From assembly GCA_001662425.1 (NCBI GenBank), contig BDDC01000106.1:37284-101283 (forward strand): a stretch of DNA of 64,000 bases, read 5' to 3'. This document shows positions 1 to 12,329 of this stretch, piece by piece (positions within the stretch are counted from its first letter, which is position 1; the number at the start of each line of letters is the position of its first letter). Under the pieces are notes generated by a model. That model had not been told where the DNA came from. It searched no databases and saw only the letters and a list, made by a program, of their open reading frames with translations. This DNA comes from Chlamydomonas sphaeroides. Lineage: Eukaryota; Chlorophyta; Chlorophyceae; Chlamydomonadales; Chlamydomonadaceae. The position numbers and the translations under genes are program-made.

Positions 1-24
1 CTGCTCCCTCGACTCGCCCCGCAG

Positions 25-3000
25 CGCCTTCCACCGGGCGCAGTCGGCGCTGGTGGCGCTGCGGCAGTGCTGCTGCCACCCCCAGGTGCGGTGCGGTGCG
101 GTGAGGTGCGGTGCAATGAGGCGATGGTGCCGGAGTCTCGGGCAGCCCGCCGCGCCCACGTGCGTCCCTCGTCCCAGGGCAGCTCGCCACCCGATCCCGC
201 CCTCCCACCTGTCCTGCGCCAACCCGGGCTGCTGCCGCGCCTTCCGTAACCCCCACACAGCCTCATGCCACGCCAGGCCCCGGCAGGCGGCCTTCCCGCC
301 TCTCCCCTGCTGCTGAGCCGCGCTGGCGCACTCGGGCCCCTCGCAGATCGTGCGCTCCGAGGCGGACGCGGCCGAGGGCGGCAAGCGCGGCCGGGCCAAG
401 GCGCGAGCCGCTCAGGCCAAGGCCAAGAAGGACGGCGGCGCCGCCGGAGGTGCCGGGGGCGCCGCAGAGCCGCGGTACAGCCTGCGCCAGATCATGGCGC
501 GCATGGTGGCCGACAAGTACGGCGCGTACGACCAGGTACGATACCGTGTACGGCATGCGCAGAGTGCGGTGCGGCTACGGAGGGTACGGCAGCTGCATGC
601 TCGCGCTGTGCACAGACGGCCCTGCAACATGTCGTGTGCCGTGCCGTGTCCTGTCGTGCCCCGCCATGCCTTGGTGCCGCTGTGCTCTGCTCCCCGTGCC
701 CCCCATGCTGCTATTGCTGCTCTTGTCCTCGCCGCTATTGCTGCTCTTGTTCTCGCCGTTATTGCTGCTCTTGTTCTCGCCGTTATTGCTGCTCTTGTTC
801 TCGCCGTTATTGCTGCTCTTGTTTTATTGCTGCAGGCGGTGGCCAGTGTGGTGTCTGCGCTTATGCAGCAGGCGGCGCTGGCCTACTTTGACGCCCCCGC
901 ACCGCAACCCGGAGCCGACCTGCCCCAACGGCCCAGTCTGACGGATAGGCTGGGCGGCCCGGGGCTCGGCGGCGGCGGCGGCGACGGCGAGGCGGCGGGC
1001 AACAAAGTGACGGGTAGGCTCGCGCAAGCGGCGGCGGCGGCGGCGGCGGCGGCGCGCGCGTGTGCGGACGCGGACGCGGAAGTGGACGCCCTTGCCGGAG
1101 CCGGGCCGGGAGCGCGCGGCGGGGCGGGGCCAAGGGCGGTGCTCCGCGATGCGGCGGCGGCGTTGAACGCGGCGGCGGGCCTGGCGGCGGCGGCGGCGGT
1201 GGCGGTCGGGAAGCCCGCGGTTGGCGGTGGCGACTGCGGCGACAATATGCCGTTCTCACAGCCTCTCTCCCAGCCTCTGTCGCAGCCGTTCTCCCAGCCC
1301 CCACCCCAGCCGCGTTGCAGGCCGCAGCCGCAGTCCCAGTCCCAGCCCCAACCCCAGCACGGCGGCGGTGTTGCGTTGGCCGGCGGCCGGGGGATAGCGG
1401 CGGCAGTACAGCAGATCTGGGGTAGGGGCCTGCGCTGGCTGCAGCCGGCGGCGGGCGCCGGCAGCTCCTCTGGCGCCCGCGTAGCTGCGGCCTCGGGGCC
1501 CGGGGCTGCGGCTGGGGCAGGAAGCGGTAGCGCGGCCGACGGCGGCAGCGGCGGCGGCGCTGGCGGCAGGCAGCCGCCGCCGCCGCCGCCAGCTAGCATC
1601 CCGCCGCCGCCACCCATGCCTGTCGATGTCTCGCCCCAACTGGCCGCCGCCGTCGCATTCGTCGCCACAGAAGGCGGCGCCAGTGGCAGCGGCAACGGCA
1701 GCGCCGCCGGAGGCTCTGCCGCCGACGGAACCGCCGCTGACCCTTCTGTAGCCGCTGCTCCCGCCGCTGGCGGCGCCGCCGCCGAGCCAGGTGGCGCCGC
1801 CGCCGAGCCTGGCGGCGCCGCCGCCGAGCCTGGCGGCGCCGCAGCTGACGCTGCGCTGGTGGAGCTGGTGGCCCTCTGCCGCCGCACGGCCGTCCTGGTG
1901 GGGGCGACTGACATCCTGGCCCAGGCCCGAGTGAGGGGCGCCGATGGCGCCGTCGACTGGGAGCGCGCCGCCGCCTGCGCCGCCGGCGGCCGCGACGGCG
2001 CAGCAGGTCCTGGCGCGGGCGCCGACGGCGGCGAGGGCAGCGGCGCCGGCGGCGCCGCGGCCCCTGCCGGCGGCACCGCCGGTCTGCCGGCGGCGCAGGC
2101 GGTGGAGCGGGCGGGCGACCGGAGGTGGGCTGCTCGAGCCTGAGCCGCTGCGGCGGCGTGTGGTTTTGGTCATGGTTTTGGTCACTCGCCGCACGGGGCG
2201 AGGGCCGCGCAGGGGCGCCATGAGGCGCCCTGCATCCAGTGCCGCCCCCATTGCCCCTCCTCCGCTGCCTCCGGGCGCTCATTGCCGCCTCCGCTGCCTC
2301 CGGGCGAGGGCAAGGGGCCAACGTCTGGCGCTGTGAGGTGTCCTCCTCGACCACAGCTGCCCCTCGCGCTGCCCCTCCTCCGCTGCCCCCCCCCCACACA
2401 CACAGGCGGCGCTGGCAGCGGCTGCAGCTGGAGGCCCTGATGCTGCGAGCCTACATAGGCGCGCTCAAGGTACAGCAGTACGGCAAGAACCCGGCAGCCA
2501 GGCTGCCGTACAGCGAGCCGTGCGAAGAGAGCAGCGCGCATGCTTCCAGCCTGCGAGTCGCCAATCCCAGTCACGACGCCGCTGCAGCGCCACCCGCCGC
2601 CCGAGGCTGGGCCTGCCACCGCCTACATCCCTTCATCCCTGCCACAGCGGCGCGAGGTGCAATCGTCCCACCTCAGCTGCAGCTACTGCCACCGCCCGCA
2701 ACACCTGCATCCCCGCCCTGCCTGCCAGCGGTCCTCTTCGGCCCTCACCTCCCTCCCTCCACCCCTCGCTCCCCCCTCGCCGCAGGCCCCTCCCGGCACC
2801 ATCCAGCTGCTGGCCGCCAAGGCCGCGGCCCGCACCATGCGCAACGCGGTGGCGCAGGCGGTCGAGCGCGCCGAGTACGCGGGCGAGCTGGCGCAGCGGC
2901 GCATGCAGCAGCTGGAGGCGGCGCGCGCGGGCTGGGCGGAGGCGCAGGAGGCGCTGGCGGCGGAGGCGGCGGTGGCGGCGGTGGCGGCCGCGGAGGCGGC

Positions 3001-6000
3001 CGCGGCGGGCGGGGCGCCGCCGGCCGACGGCGGCGCGGCGGCGGCGGCAGCGGCCAAGAAGCAGCAGCTGCAGCACCCGTCAAAGGTGAGGGCCGCGGGG
3101 CTGCGCAGGCGGCTACCCCTCACGCCCGGCCCGTAGGCGAGCAGCGCCGTACGGCTGCCGGGGCGCATGTTGCTCTGCAGCATGTCCTTTCCGTGGTTGG
3201 GGCCGTATGTGGCTACAAGGGCACGTCGGGCACGTCCGCACGTGGGAGTCCTTTGCCCGCACGTTCCTCGACATGCCGCATGTTCGTAACGCCTCCTATG
3301 GTCCTCGATGAAGCTCGATGGAGTGTATTGACTCTACATGACCTCACATCTTGTATTGATGAACCCGATACAACGAAGATGAAGCTCGATATACTCAACA
3401 TGCCGCATGCCATGCCCGTGTCGCCCCACGTGGTCGCAGCAACGCCTGCAGCAGGCGGTGCGGCTGGAGAAGGATGCCCACGAAAGCGTAGAGCGCAGCA
3501 AGGTCCGCGTGGCCGCCGCCGAGGCGGACGCGGCGGTGGCCGAGGCCGCGGCGGCGGCGGCCGCCGCCGAGGCGCCGGGGGAAGTGGCGGCGGCGGCTGG
3601 GGCGTGGGACCAGATCCAGATCGCGATCAACGACCTCCGGATCCAGCTTAACATGGATCCGGTGGAGCTCATGCTGTCGGAGACGGAGCTGCGGAGAAGC
3701 CGCCGCGCGGGCGGCGCCGACGACGGCGGGACCGCGGCCGCGGCCGCAGTCGCGGGCGCAGCCGGCGGCGACGCTGGCGGAGGCGCAGGTAGGCGCGCCT
3801 CATGAACGCGGCGGGGTCCTTCGCTGCATATGGAGAGTAGCCAGCCCAGCCTGGCCAACTACGTCTGTTGTCGCGCCCCTTTTCCTTTCCTTGGCATTCC
3901 TCATCCTTTTTGTTTGTTTTGTAACCTCTCTCGCGCCGCATTTGTGCGCCGCCCTTGCCGCGCAGGGCCCAGCAGCGGCCCCGGCCGCCGCAGCCGCGCC
4001 AGCGCCCGCGCGCGCGCCGCGCTGGCGGCGCTGGGCGACGGCGGCGGCTCGTCTACGTCGCCCTCGGAGGACGAGTGGAACTCGGCTGACGACGACTCGG
4101 ACAGCTCCGGCGGCAGGGGCGCGAGGGGCCGCAAGCGGTGCGTCAGCCGGCCTCCGTACCTTGTGTCTGGTGCAGGGGTGCAGCGCTCCCTAGCCCTCGT
4201 GAGAGCCGGTGCCTTCGCTGCTGCTCCTGCCCCACTCCGCTAGCCGCCCCCTGCACTTGCTGTGGCCCCAACCAAGCCCCTGCCTGCTCTCGCCCCCAAC
4301 CTCACCTCACCTCACCTCCCACCACACCCCACCTCACCTCCCGCAGCGGCGCCACCGAGGCGCAGCTGCGCAGCCCCGGCAGCAAGCGCAGCCGGCGGCA
4401 CGGCCACGGCCACGGCCACGGCCAGGGGCGTCATGGCGCAGCGGCCGCCGGCGGTGGTGGCGAGGGCGGCGTGGCTGGGCTGCTGGTGTCGCTGGGCGGC
4501 ACCGAGTACCAGGAGGCGGTGTTCAGGTGGGGCTGCGGGAAGGGGCGGAGGGGGTGGGGTTTTGGCTCGCGGGTTCGTGGCGGGGTGGGGCGGCACGGAG
4601 TACCACGAGGCGGTGTTCGGGTGGGCCGGGGTCGGCACCTGGAAGGTACCAAGTCACGGTGTTTGCTGGGGTCGGCAGGGGAGGGCAACCTGGGTGCAGT
4701 GACGCGGCTAGCGGGCCCCAAGCATGCTCCCCGCTTCAATGCATGCCGACACGCCGTGCCCCAATGCCCCGCCCCTTCCTCGCTGCACGCGTGTCGACCA
4801 TGCGCCCCCTTTTGCTGCGCTCCCGCCATCCTTCCATCCCCTGATCCCGGCCTCCCCTTCCTGCGCCGCAGGGGTGAGACGGCCATCAAGGCCTTCCAGC
4901 TCGCCACCGCCCGCCGCGAGGCCCGCGAGGCCGCCCGCGCCGCCAAGGGCGCCAAGTCCACGGCCGCCGCGCGCCCGGGCGACGAGGGCGAGGAGGACGA
5001 GGCGGCGGCGGAGCAGCGGCGGCTGGCGGCGGCCGTGCGCGAGAAGTGGGGCGCGCTGCAGCACATCATGCACGAGTGAGGCGCGGGTTGCGGGATGGGG
5101 AGGGGGAGAGGGCAAGGTAAGATGGGGTGGGCGGTGGGACGGGGAGGGTTTAAGGGACGCGTGCCCGAGGGCTGGTGCGGTACGACGCATGTGCGCTTCA
5201 GAAGCAGCATGCACGAGTGAGGCGCGGGGGGTTGGGGCGGGTTGCGCTCATGTGGAGGTAGCGACGCATCCTCTGTCGGGCTGGCACCCAGGTGTCAGGC
5301 TCGCCGCACAGGCTACGTGCGCGCCGCGACGGTGGATGCGAGGGTCCCCACAAGGGCGGTCTGGGCAGCCCCGAAGCTGGTCTTGCCCACCCCGTCGCTG
5401 CGCCGCGTTCTCTTTCCTCCCCTCCGCAGGCAGGAGCAGCAGGGCATGGCCGTGGACCTGCCGCCGCCCGCAGCAGCAGCAGCCGGCGACGCCGGCGACG
5501 CCGGGCCCTCCGGCGCCGCAGCCACAGCGGGCCCAAGCTCGGCAGCCGCCGACCCCGGCGCCGCCGGGCCCTCGGCCCCGGGCCCCAGCGGCAGCGGCGC
5601 CGCCAGCCCCGCCGGGGCGTCCCCCGGCGGCGCCGCCACGGGCGCTGCCGACGGCGGCGACGGTCGGCCCTCGGCCGCCGAGTTCTGCTGCCCCATCTGC
5701 CTGGACTCGGAGCCGGAGCGCCGCAGCGTCACCAGCTGCGGCCACATCTTCTGCTCCGAGTGCATCCACGACATCGTGCACGTGGGGCCGTGGGGCGAGG
5801 GGGGGGCGGGTGGAGGGAGAGGGGCTGCGGGGCTGCGGGGCCGCGTCGCTCAGGTCGGCAGGCACTGCTGCCGCGCCCTGCCCGGCAGCGTCTGCGCCCT
5901 TCGCATCCACCGCTGCTGCCGCCCCCCACTGCCCGACTGGTGCTCGCGCAGTCGCGGGGCACGGCGCCCTGCCCCATCTGCCGCCAGCCGCTCAAGGCGT

Positions 6001-9000
6001 CCGACCTGGCGGACTCGTGAGTCGCACCAGCGGTCCGGGGCCGCTGCGGCCGGGCGCATCGGGGGAAGGGGGTTGGATGACAGCCGAGGGGGTTTTGTTG
6101 CGGCGCGTGTGTGCGCTGCAGCAGCAGAGGAGGCAGGGCAGCGAGACCCCCAGTAAGCTGGCGGACGCGTGGGCAGCCAGCGCGCTCCGCTCGCCCTCCC
6201 CCTCCCATGCCCTGCCTCCCTGCCTCCTCCTACCTCTGTGTGCCCGACGCCGCGGCGGTGCAGCTGTTCGCGCGGTGCCACCAGTGCCAAATACGACACG
6301 CTCCCTCCCTGCCTCCCCCTGCCCCCCCCCTTACCCTAGCGTGCCCGACGCCGAGGCGGTGGACCTGGATGCGCCGCCCGCCCCCGCCATGGTGGGCGCC
6401 GACGGCAACGCAGACTACGGCGCCAAGGTGGGCCCTTTGCTGATGAGGTGGAAAGGGAGCAGCGAGCAGGCATGCAGTGGTTGTGTTGGGGTGCGTGAAG
6501 GGAGAGGACCTGCTGGCAGCCGGTGATCTCCTTCCTCCCTCCGCGCATGTTCCGCACACACACCTGCCCCTCCTGCCCCCTGCTGGCCCCCCCTGGCCCC
6601 CTCAGGTCAAGGCGCTGCTGTGCGAGCTGCGGCGCATGGACGACCAGGAGCCGGGCTGCAAGGTGGGAGGATGTGGGCGAGGGGCGGGTGGTAAGGAGGC
6701 GTGTGTGCTCAAGTGTTGAGCAGGACAGAACCCCACACGCGGCACAGCACGCCCCGGCGGGTAGAGTGGCGCGGTTCCATGCGCCAGTGCGGAAGCGAGG
6801 CGCAGCCTGCCCTGGGTGGAGTGGCGCGTCGATGTGTGTTTTGGGTTTTGGGTTGGCCTGTGACTGGGCTGCGTCGCATGCACGGCCTGGAGCTGGGCTG
6901 CAGGTGGGGCGGGGGGGGGCTCGCGTGCGAGGGGCAGTGAGGCCGAGCGCGCAGGGATCTGTGTGTGGAGTGATGGGGCTGGGCCTCGGCTGCGAGGGAT
7001 GTACGGTATGCACGTCGGAGAGCACGGTTGCAAAGTAAAGCCTTGGTCGGAGCTTGGGCCCGACTTGCCGCAGTCGGATGAACCCGACTGCGTCCATGAC
7101 GAGCGCCCGAGCGCGATCCACCCTGATCAACCCTGCCGTGCAGCCCCTGGTCCTGGGCTGCGTCGCTGCCCCTCTGCCCGGGGCACCTCGCCCTTCCCCT
7201 CCCTCCACCCTCGCTCCACCCTCGCTGCACCCCTTCGCCCCGCTCCCTGCCCTGCACGCAGTCGCTGGTGTTCAGCTCCTGGGCGCGGCTGCTCAAGCTG
7301 GTGCACGAGGCGCTCACCGCCAACGGTGGGGCTGTGGGCGGGCCGCGCGGAAGAGACCCGCATGGCACGCCGTGGGGCTGGGGCGGGGGGGGGGGGGAAG
7401 NNNNNNNNNNNNNNNNNNNNNNNNNNNNNNNNNNNNNNNNNNNNNNNNNNNNNNNNNNNNNNNNNNNNNNNNNNNNNNNNNNNNNNNNNNNNNNNNNNNN
7501 NNNNNNNNNNNNNNNNNNNNNNNNNNNNNNNNNNNNNNNNNNNNNNNNNNNNNNNNNNNNNNNNNNNNNNNNNNNNNNNNNNNNNNNNNNNNNNNNNNNN
7601 NNNNNNNNNNNNNNNNNNNNNNNNNNNNNNNNNNNNNNNNNNNNNNNNNNNNNNNNNNNNNNNNNNNNNNNNNNNNNNNNNNNNNNNNNNNNNNNNNNNN
7701 NNNNNNNNNNNNNNNNNNNNNNNNNNNNNNNNNNNNNNNNNNNNNNNNNNNNNNNNNNNNNNNGCCGCTTCACTCGGCCCACCCCTCCCCCCTTGCTCCG
7801 CTCCCCTACCCGCAGGCATCCGCTGCGCCAGCCTGGTGGGCTCCAGCCCCGAGGCCAGGCAGGCGGCACTGGACACGTTCATCAACGACCCCGACTGCCA
7901 GGTGCGGAGAGGGGAGGGGGGATGACAGGAGCGTGGGCCTCGAGGAACCCACCCCCTGGACGCCACCCCCGGTAGGCCCCTACTTTCATCATGATCTTGC
8001 CGTGCCCTTTCCCTCCCATCCATCGCGCCCCTCCCCTCCCATACCCACCCCTGCCAGGTGCTGCTGCTAATGAAGAGCACCAGCGGAGGAGCGGCGGGTG
8101 CGGCCCCCCATGGGTGTCGGGGGTCGCGGAAGCATGCCCTTTTTGGTTCAGACTTGCGTCAGCCCACTGGCCGACTCGCCGCAGCCGAGCAATGGACCGC
8201 GTGCAATTGCAATTCTTACCCACCTCCACCCCTTACTTTCCCACACTGCCCCTCCCCCTCACCCCACCAGGCCTGACGTTGACGGTGGCGCACACGGCGT
8301 TCATCCTGGAGCCAGCTATGAACCCAGGGCTGGAGGTGCGCGGGTGTGGGCTGAATGGCCGTGCCTAGGTGCTCTCACCAGTAGAAAGTGTGACGCTAAG
8401 AGCGTGTGGGCCGACTGTGCCGTACGGCGGCGGCGTGTGTGCCGTGCGCTGCCCGCGCTGTGGAGCCGACCGTGGCCCCCGTGCCGGGGGCTCACAGGCG
8501 TGCCGTGGTGTGGCCGAGGTGCTGTTGTCGTGCCTCATTCCGCAACCCATTCATGCACGCGGTCCCCGCCTCGCCGCCCCTGCGCCGCCACACAAGACAT
8601 ACACCTCACCCTCGCCGCCGCTGCTGCGCTACCCGCGCCGCGCGCTGCTGCCACGCCGCCGAGCTCCCGCGCGCTCACCAGTTTGTGCTCTAAACCTGCT
8701 CCCCCCCCCCACACACACACACGTGCCGCGTGTGGGGTTCTTTTCTACCTAAAACTGGAACACACCAACCCGCCAACCCGCTGCACCCCAATGGCCCCCA
8801 GGCCCAGGCCGCGGCGCGCATCTGCCGGCTGGGCCAGGACCGGCCCACGCGCGTGGTCCGCATCATCGCGCAGGACACTGTGGAGGAGCGGTGAGCAAAC
8901 TGCAGCCAGGATGGGGGCGGCCGGGGCGAGGGCTGCGGCTCTCAGCCAGCTGCACTGCACTCGCGGCAAGGTGGCTTCTCACCTGCTGCTCTCCGCCGCT

Positions 9001-9203
9001 TCAAGCCCTCCGCCTCCTTCCCTCCTCCCCGCGGCCCCAGGGTGCTGGCCCTGCAGCAAGCCAAGCAGGCATCCGGCGACGCGGGCCGGCAGCAGGCAGC
9101 CGCAGCAGCGGTGGCTGCGCCGGGCGGCGAGGAGGGCGAGCCGGCGGTGCAGACCGAGGCGGTGGACGGCGGAACGCTGCTGCGCTTCTTTGACGGACTC
9201 TAG
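25..9203 (+). CDS. SHPRH: SHPRH-like SNF2 helicase / RING E3 ubiquitin ligase, C-terminal part
   Basis: The 5' part lies outside the window. Nineteen phase-consistent exons (25-85, 347-535, 836-2124, 2406-2469, 2786-3085, 3440-3788, 3966-4137, 4347-4526, 4872-5075, 5430-5781, 5952-6016, 6340-6427, 6606-6662, 7262-7325, 7816-7901, 8058-8097, 8271-8335, 8802-8890, 9041-9203) encode 1,291 residues. The first reads ALRQCCCHPQ, typical of the SHPRH segment after the SNF2 lobe. A C3HC4 RING (CPICLDSEPE... CGHIFCSEC ... CPICRQPL) lies at 5690-5995, followed by the helicase C-lobe: SLVFSSWARLLKLV (7262), LTVAHTAFILEPAMNPGLE (8280) and ARICRLGQDRPTRVVRII (8815). SNF2-RING-HelicC order is characteristic of SHPRH/Rad5-type ligases, which polyubiquitinate PCNA in post-replication repair. 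Large Ala/Gly/Pro/Gln-rich insertions (900-2120) and coiled-coil stretches (2786-3788) fill the space before the RING. The N gap falls inside the intron 7326-7815, so no coding sequence need be missing. Confidence 0.92.
711..824 (+). repeat. 24-bp tandem repeat in SHPRH intron
   Basis: About 4.7 copies of a pyrimidine-rich 24-bp unit (core TATTGCTGCTCTTGTTCTCG) run up to just before the 3' splice site of the intron 536-835. It doubles as an unusually long polypyrimidine tract in front of the acceptor TGCAG at 831-835. Confidence 0.9.
7401..7763. other. Assembly gap (N run) in SHPRH-like intron
   Basis: 363 undetermined bases, preceded by a poly-G tract at about 7385-7397 that may explain the sequencing failure. 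The flanking exons (ending 7325, phase 1; starting 7816) join in frame to read ALTANGGIRCASLVG, so the gap appears to be intronic. Confidence 0.95.
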
Positions 9204-10172
9204 CCCTCAAGCGCGGGGCCGCAGGGACATTGGGGCTGGCGTGCGGTGGCGGCGTGCCGGACAGCCGCTGGCCGCGTGTGCTGGCGGGCGTGTGGCGCGG
9301 GGCTGGGGACGGCTGCGGTGATGTACACCGATCGCGGGCTGGCGCTGGGTTGGGTGGGCAGCGTGAGGGTGCAGGTGGTTGTGGTCCGCATGCAGGTGTG
9401 GGGGGTGGGTCCAGCAGGCGGGCTGGCCGGGAAGGCCAATGCCTTACGGTGCCGCTGTCAGACCGGCTGAAGCGCTGACGCCATGATCGCTTCAAGGCAT
9501 TAAGACCAAGGGAAGTGCTAGTGCCAGGTCGCTTGGGGCTATTATTGGGCATATTACAGCCATCTACAGGTTCCCCTGCCCCCGGCCCCGCAGCAGCTCG
9601 CAACCGGTCATCCTCACGGCGCCCGGCGCCCGGCAGCAAGTGCAGCGAGTGTGGTCGGAAGTGCACTCACGGGGCGCAGCTGTGCAAAACAGCACAACAG
9701 CCGACTGGTACAGCCGAGTTCGCATTCAAGAAAGTAGCATGGCCTACGAGCATCCTGAAGTGGGCCCACCCATCACGAATTCAATCACCCATTCAATCTA
9801 CATGAACTGGTCAGCGGTTTCGAAACGCATCCCCCAGCAAGCATGCCCCGGGGGAAGGCCCCACAGCAGACCACAGCAGACCAACCCACGCAGCGCCCGG
9901 ACGGCCGTTCCGGTGCCGGCAGGGTCCTGCCCATCCCCTGGGAATGGGCCCCCAGACTTGCCACCAACGCATGAACATGCGTCGTGCGCCGTCCCTGGCC
10001 ACGGGCTCGCTGTCGTGGGCTCGCTGTCGGCCGCGCGAATCCAATCAAAGGTTGCCGCCGCCAGCCGGAGCAGCTGCGACCCCCGCGCCCGCGCCGCTCT
10101 CGCTGCGGGCCACTGGGCGCACGCGGCCCTGCGACATCGCAGTGGGGCGACTGGACCCGCCACCTTGGCCCC
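9204..10172. other. Intergenic region between two convergent 3' ends
   Basis: The SHPRH-like gene (+) and the LITAF-domain gene (-) converge here. I see no conserved protein, RNA gene or repeat; short open frames lack recognisable composition. It presumably holds the two 3' untranslated regions. Confidence 0.6.
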
Positions 10173-11856
10173 TTAGATGATCTTGGCCTGGCCCAGGACG
10201 CGGTTGCACTTGCTGCAGGCGTGCGTCGTGTCTGCGGGAGGCCGGGGAAGTGGGGCATGCACAGGACACGGGTCAGCAGGCAAGGCCGGGAAGCTGCGAG
10301 CACCTGGCAGCACCTGCGACACACTCGCAGTCGTTGGTCAAGTGCCGGCTCCCACGATCGCTGACCCCGCAGCTTGTGGCCGGCCCTGCCCAGCCCATCC
10401 CAGCCAGCCCAACCCCGCCCCGCCCCGCCTAGCCCGTCCCGTCCTCGTTTGGCCCGGCCCGAGCTCTACTCAGCCCAAGCCAGGCCCAGGTCCGCTCACC
10501 CTTGCACGAGTCGACGCAGAAGGGGATGAGGCAGCAGCCCCAGCCGCAGCCCACGATGCACAGGCCGCCCGCCATGAGCCTGGAGGTCAAGAGTGGGGGC
10601 GGCAGGCGGGAACAGCCCTCAGCAGGGCGGCACGGCTATACTGAAGCGCAGGGCCAGGGCCACCCAGAGCTCGACGTCCGACCATCGCCAGGTGCCCAGT
10701 CCGGGAACCTGGTTGCAGTTGCATGCACACATGGCGGTGCTACATGTGTCGCCCCTCACCAGGTGCCCAGGCCCGGCTGCTTGTTGGTGACGGTCGTCAC
10801 CTCGACCTGGCACTGCGGGCAGATCACCTGGAGGTAAGGGGAGGGGAGGAGGAGGTGCTGAAAGGCCGGTCGGGGAGCGGGCAGGCGACGAGCACAGGCC
10901 GGGCGCGCGAGCGAGGGCAGCATGCACGCGGCGGACAGGGGTGACCGCGGCCTGAGGCCGGTCGTGCAGGCGTCAGGCGGGTCCGTGCCGACGAGGACAC
11001 ACGTGCGGCTGTGGCGAGATGGGTGTGAAGTCCCGACGCGGCGCCAGCGCTCTTGCCAGGATGGGGTGGGCCGGAGCGGGGTAGCGTGGCTGCTGGAAGA
11101 AGGGGATCCCGACGCCGCGCACCCCCGACTGCGCCCTGCCGTAGCTGCGCCCAGCCGTAGCTGCGCCCCGGCTAAGCTGCGTGCTGGCGATGCTGCGCGC
11201 TCACCTGGATGGGGTGGGCCGGCCAGTAGTTTGGCATCTGATTGAGCACGGGGACGGCGCCGGGCATCACGACCACCTGTGGTGCCACGGGCGTGTAGCC
11301 GGGCGGCACCTGGCGGGGCGAGGGGTAAGGAAACGGTTAACCAGGGTTTCGGCAGGGTCGGCAGCGCCAGGATTGGCCGCAGGGCGCGCGGCCGGCAAGG
11401 ACTGGGGGTGTACCATGGGAGTAACGAACTAGGTGCCAAGGACTGGGGGTGGATGGGACTAGCGCCGTTGGATGTGTGGCGACGGCGTGCGAGGGCCCAC
11501 GAGGCGCCGTACGTGTTGGGGCCACGCTGCCCTGCGGAGTGCCTCACCGGCTGCCCTGGCTGAAGCGTGTAGACCTGGGGCGCCGGGTACGCGCCCGGCG
11601 GGTACACGCCAGGCTGGGCTCCGGGAGGGTACGCCCCCGGCGCTGGCGCGCCAGGAGGGTAGGCGCCGGGCTGCGGAGCGCTGGGAGGGGGCGCCATGGG
11701 GTTGGACGGCCCAGGAGGGTAGCCGGCGGGTGCTTGGTTGACGGGAGGGTAAGCACCGGCAGGCGCCGGGACCGCTGGATGCCCGGTCACCGGCTGGCCC
11801 TCAGCTGGCGGCGGTGGCATCGGAGCATAGAGGGGCTGGGGGTCGTCGGCGCCCAT
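10173..11856 (-). CDS. LITAF-domain (zinc-ribbon) membrane-associated protein
   Basis: Five exons on the minus strand (11856-11548, 11309-11205, 10827-10760, 10579-10500, 10231-10173) give 206 residues with all phases closing. Residues 1-103 are Pro/Gly/Tyr-rich with repeated GAYPPG-type units, like the PPxY/PxY-rich N-termini of LITAF and other endosomal proteins. The C-terminal third is a full LITAF domain: CPQC at 141-144, then a Gly/Cys/Trp-rich hydrophobic stretch with GWGCCLIPFC, then CKDTTHACSKCNRVLGQAKI at the end. In this family two CxxC knuckles bind zinc while the hydrophobic middle dips into the cytosolic face of endosomal or plasma membranes. The start is the first ATG before the Pro-rich run. 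It is divergent from the homocysteine methyltransferase gene. Confidence 0.9.
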
Positions 11857-12329
11857 ATCAGGTGCGGCTGCTCGCGACTTCTTGAAGCGAAGAAGGTAGC
11901 AAGAATGTGGTGAACGAACGGCCTAAGGTTGACGACAGGGCCGGCTGCTGGCTTCGCTGTTGCGGGCGTCGCTGTTGCGGGACGCGTGTTACGTATGGGC
12001 CTGTGTGTGTCGATACTGAAGTCGCCGAGTCCGCAACTATCTACTCGCGTACTCTGGAGTGGGTGCGTTTTGGGAGTGGTGAGTTCCTCGTTATTATACT
12101 GTGTGCGTTCGTGCATCGGCATGGGCTGTGGGCCGCGTTCCCGGACCTGCCGATACGCGATACCCGGCACGCACATCACGGCGATCACCCGCGAAGCCCC
12201 AACCGTCCGGCGATCACCCGATATCCCGAACTGCGGTGCCTTGTGCTTTAGCGCCCAATTCTTACGCACACCCCGCATCAGGCTACAATGCCCACAGGGC
12301 TCTAACAGCAGCCCAGCAACGACTGCGCC
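11857..12329. promoter_or_regulatory. Divergent intergenic region (LITAF gene / HMT)
   Basis: 473 bp separate the start codons of two divergent genes and should hold both promoters and 5' leaders. I see no TATA-like box or other clear element that I can assign. Confidence 0.45.

Noticed and set aside
883..2251. Long minus-strand open frames (up to ~400 codons) opposite the SHPRH-like exons
   Set aside because: They are Pro/Ala/Arg-rich shadows of the GC-rich plus-strand exon 836-2124, whose phases join correctly on both sides.
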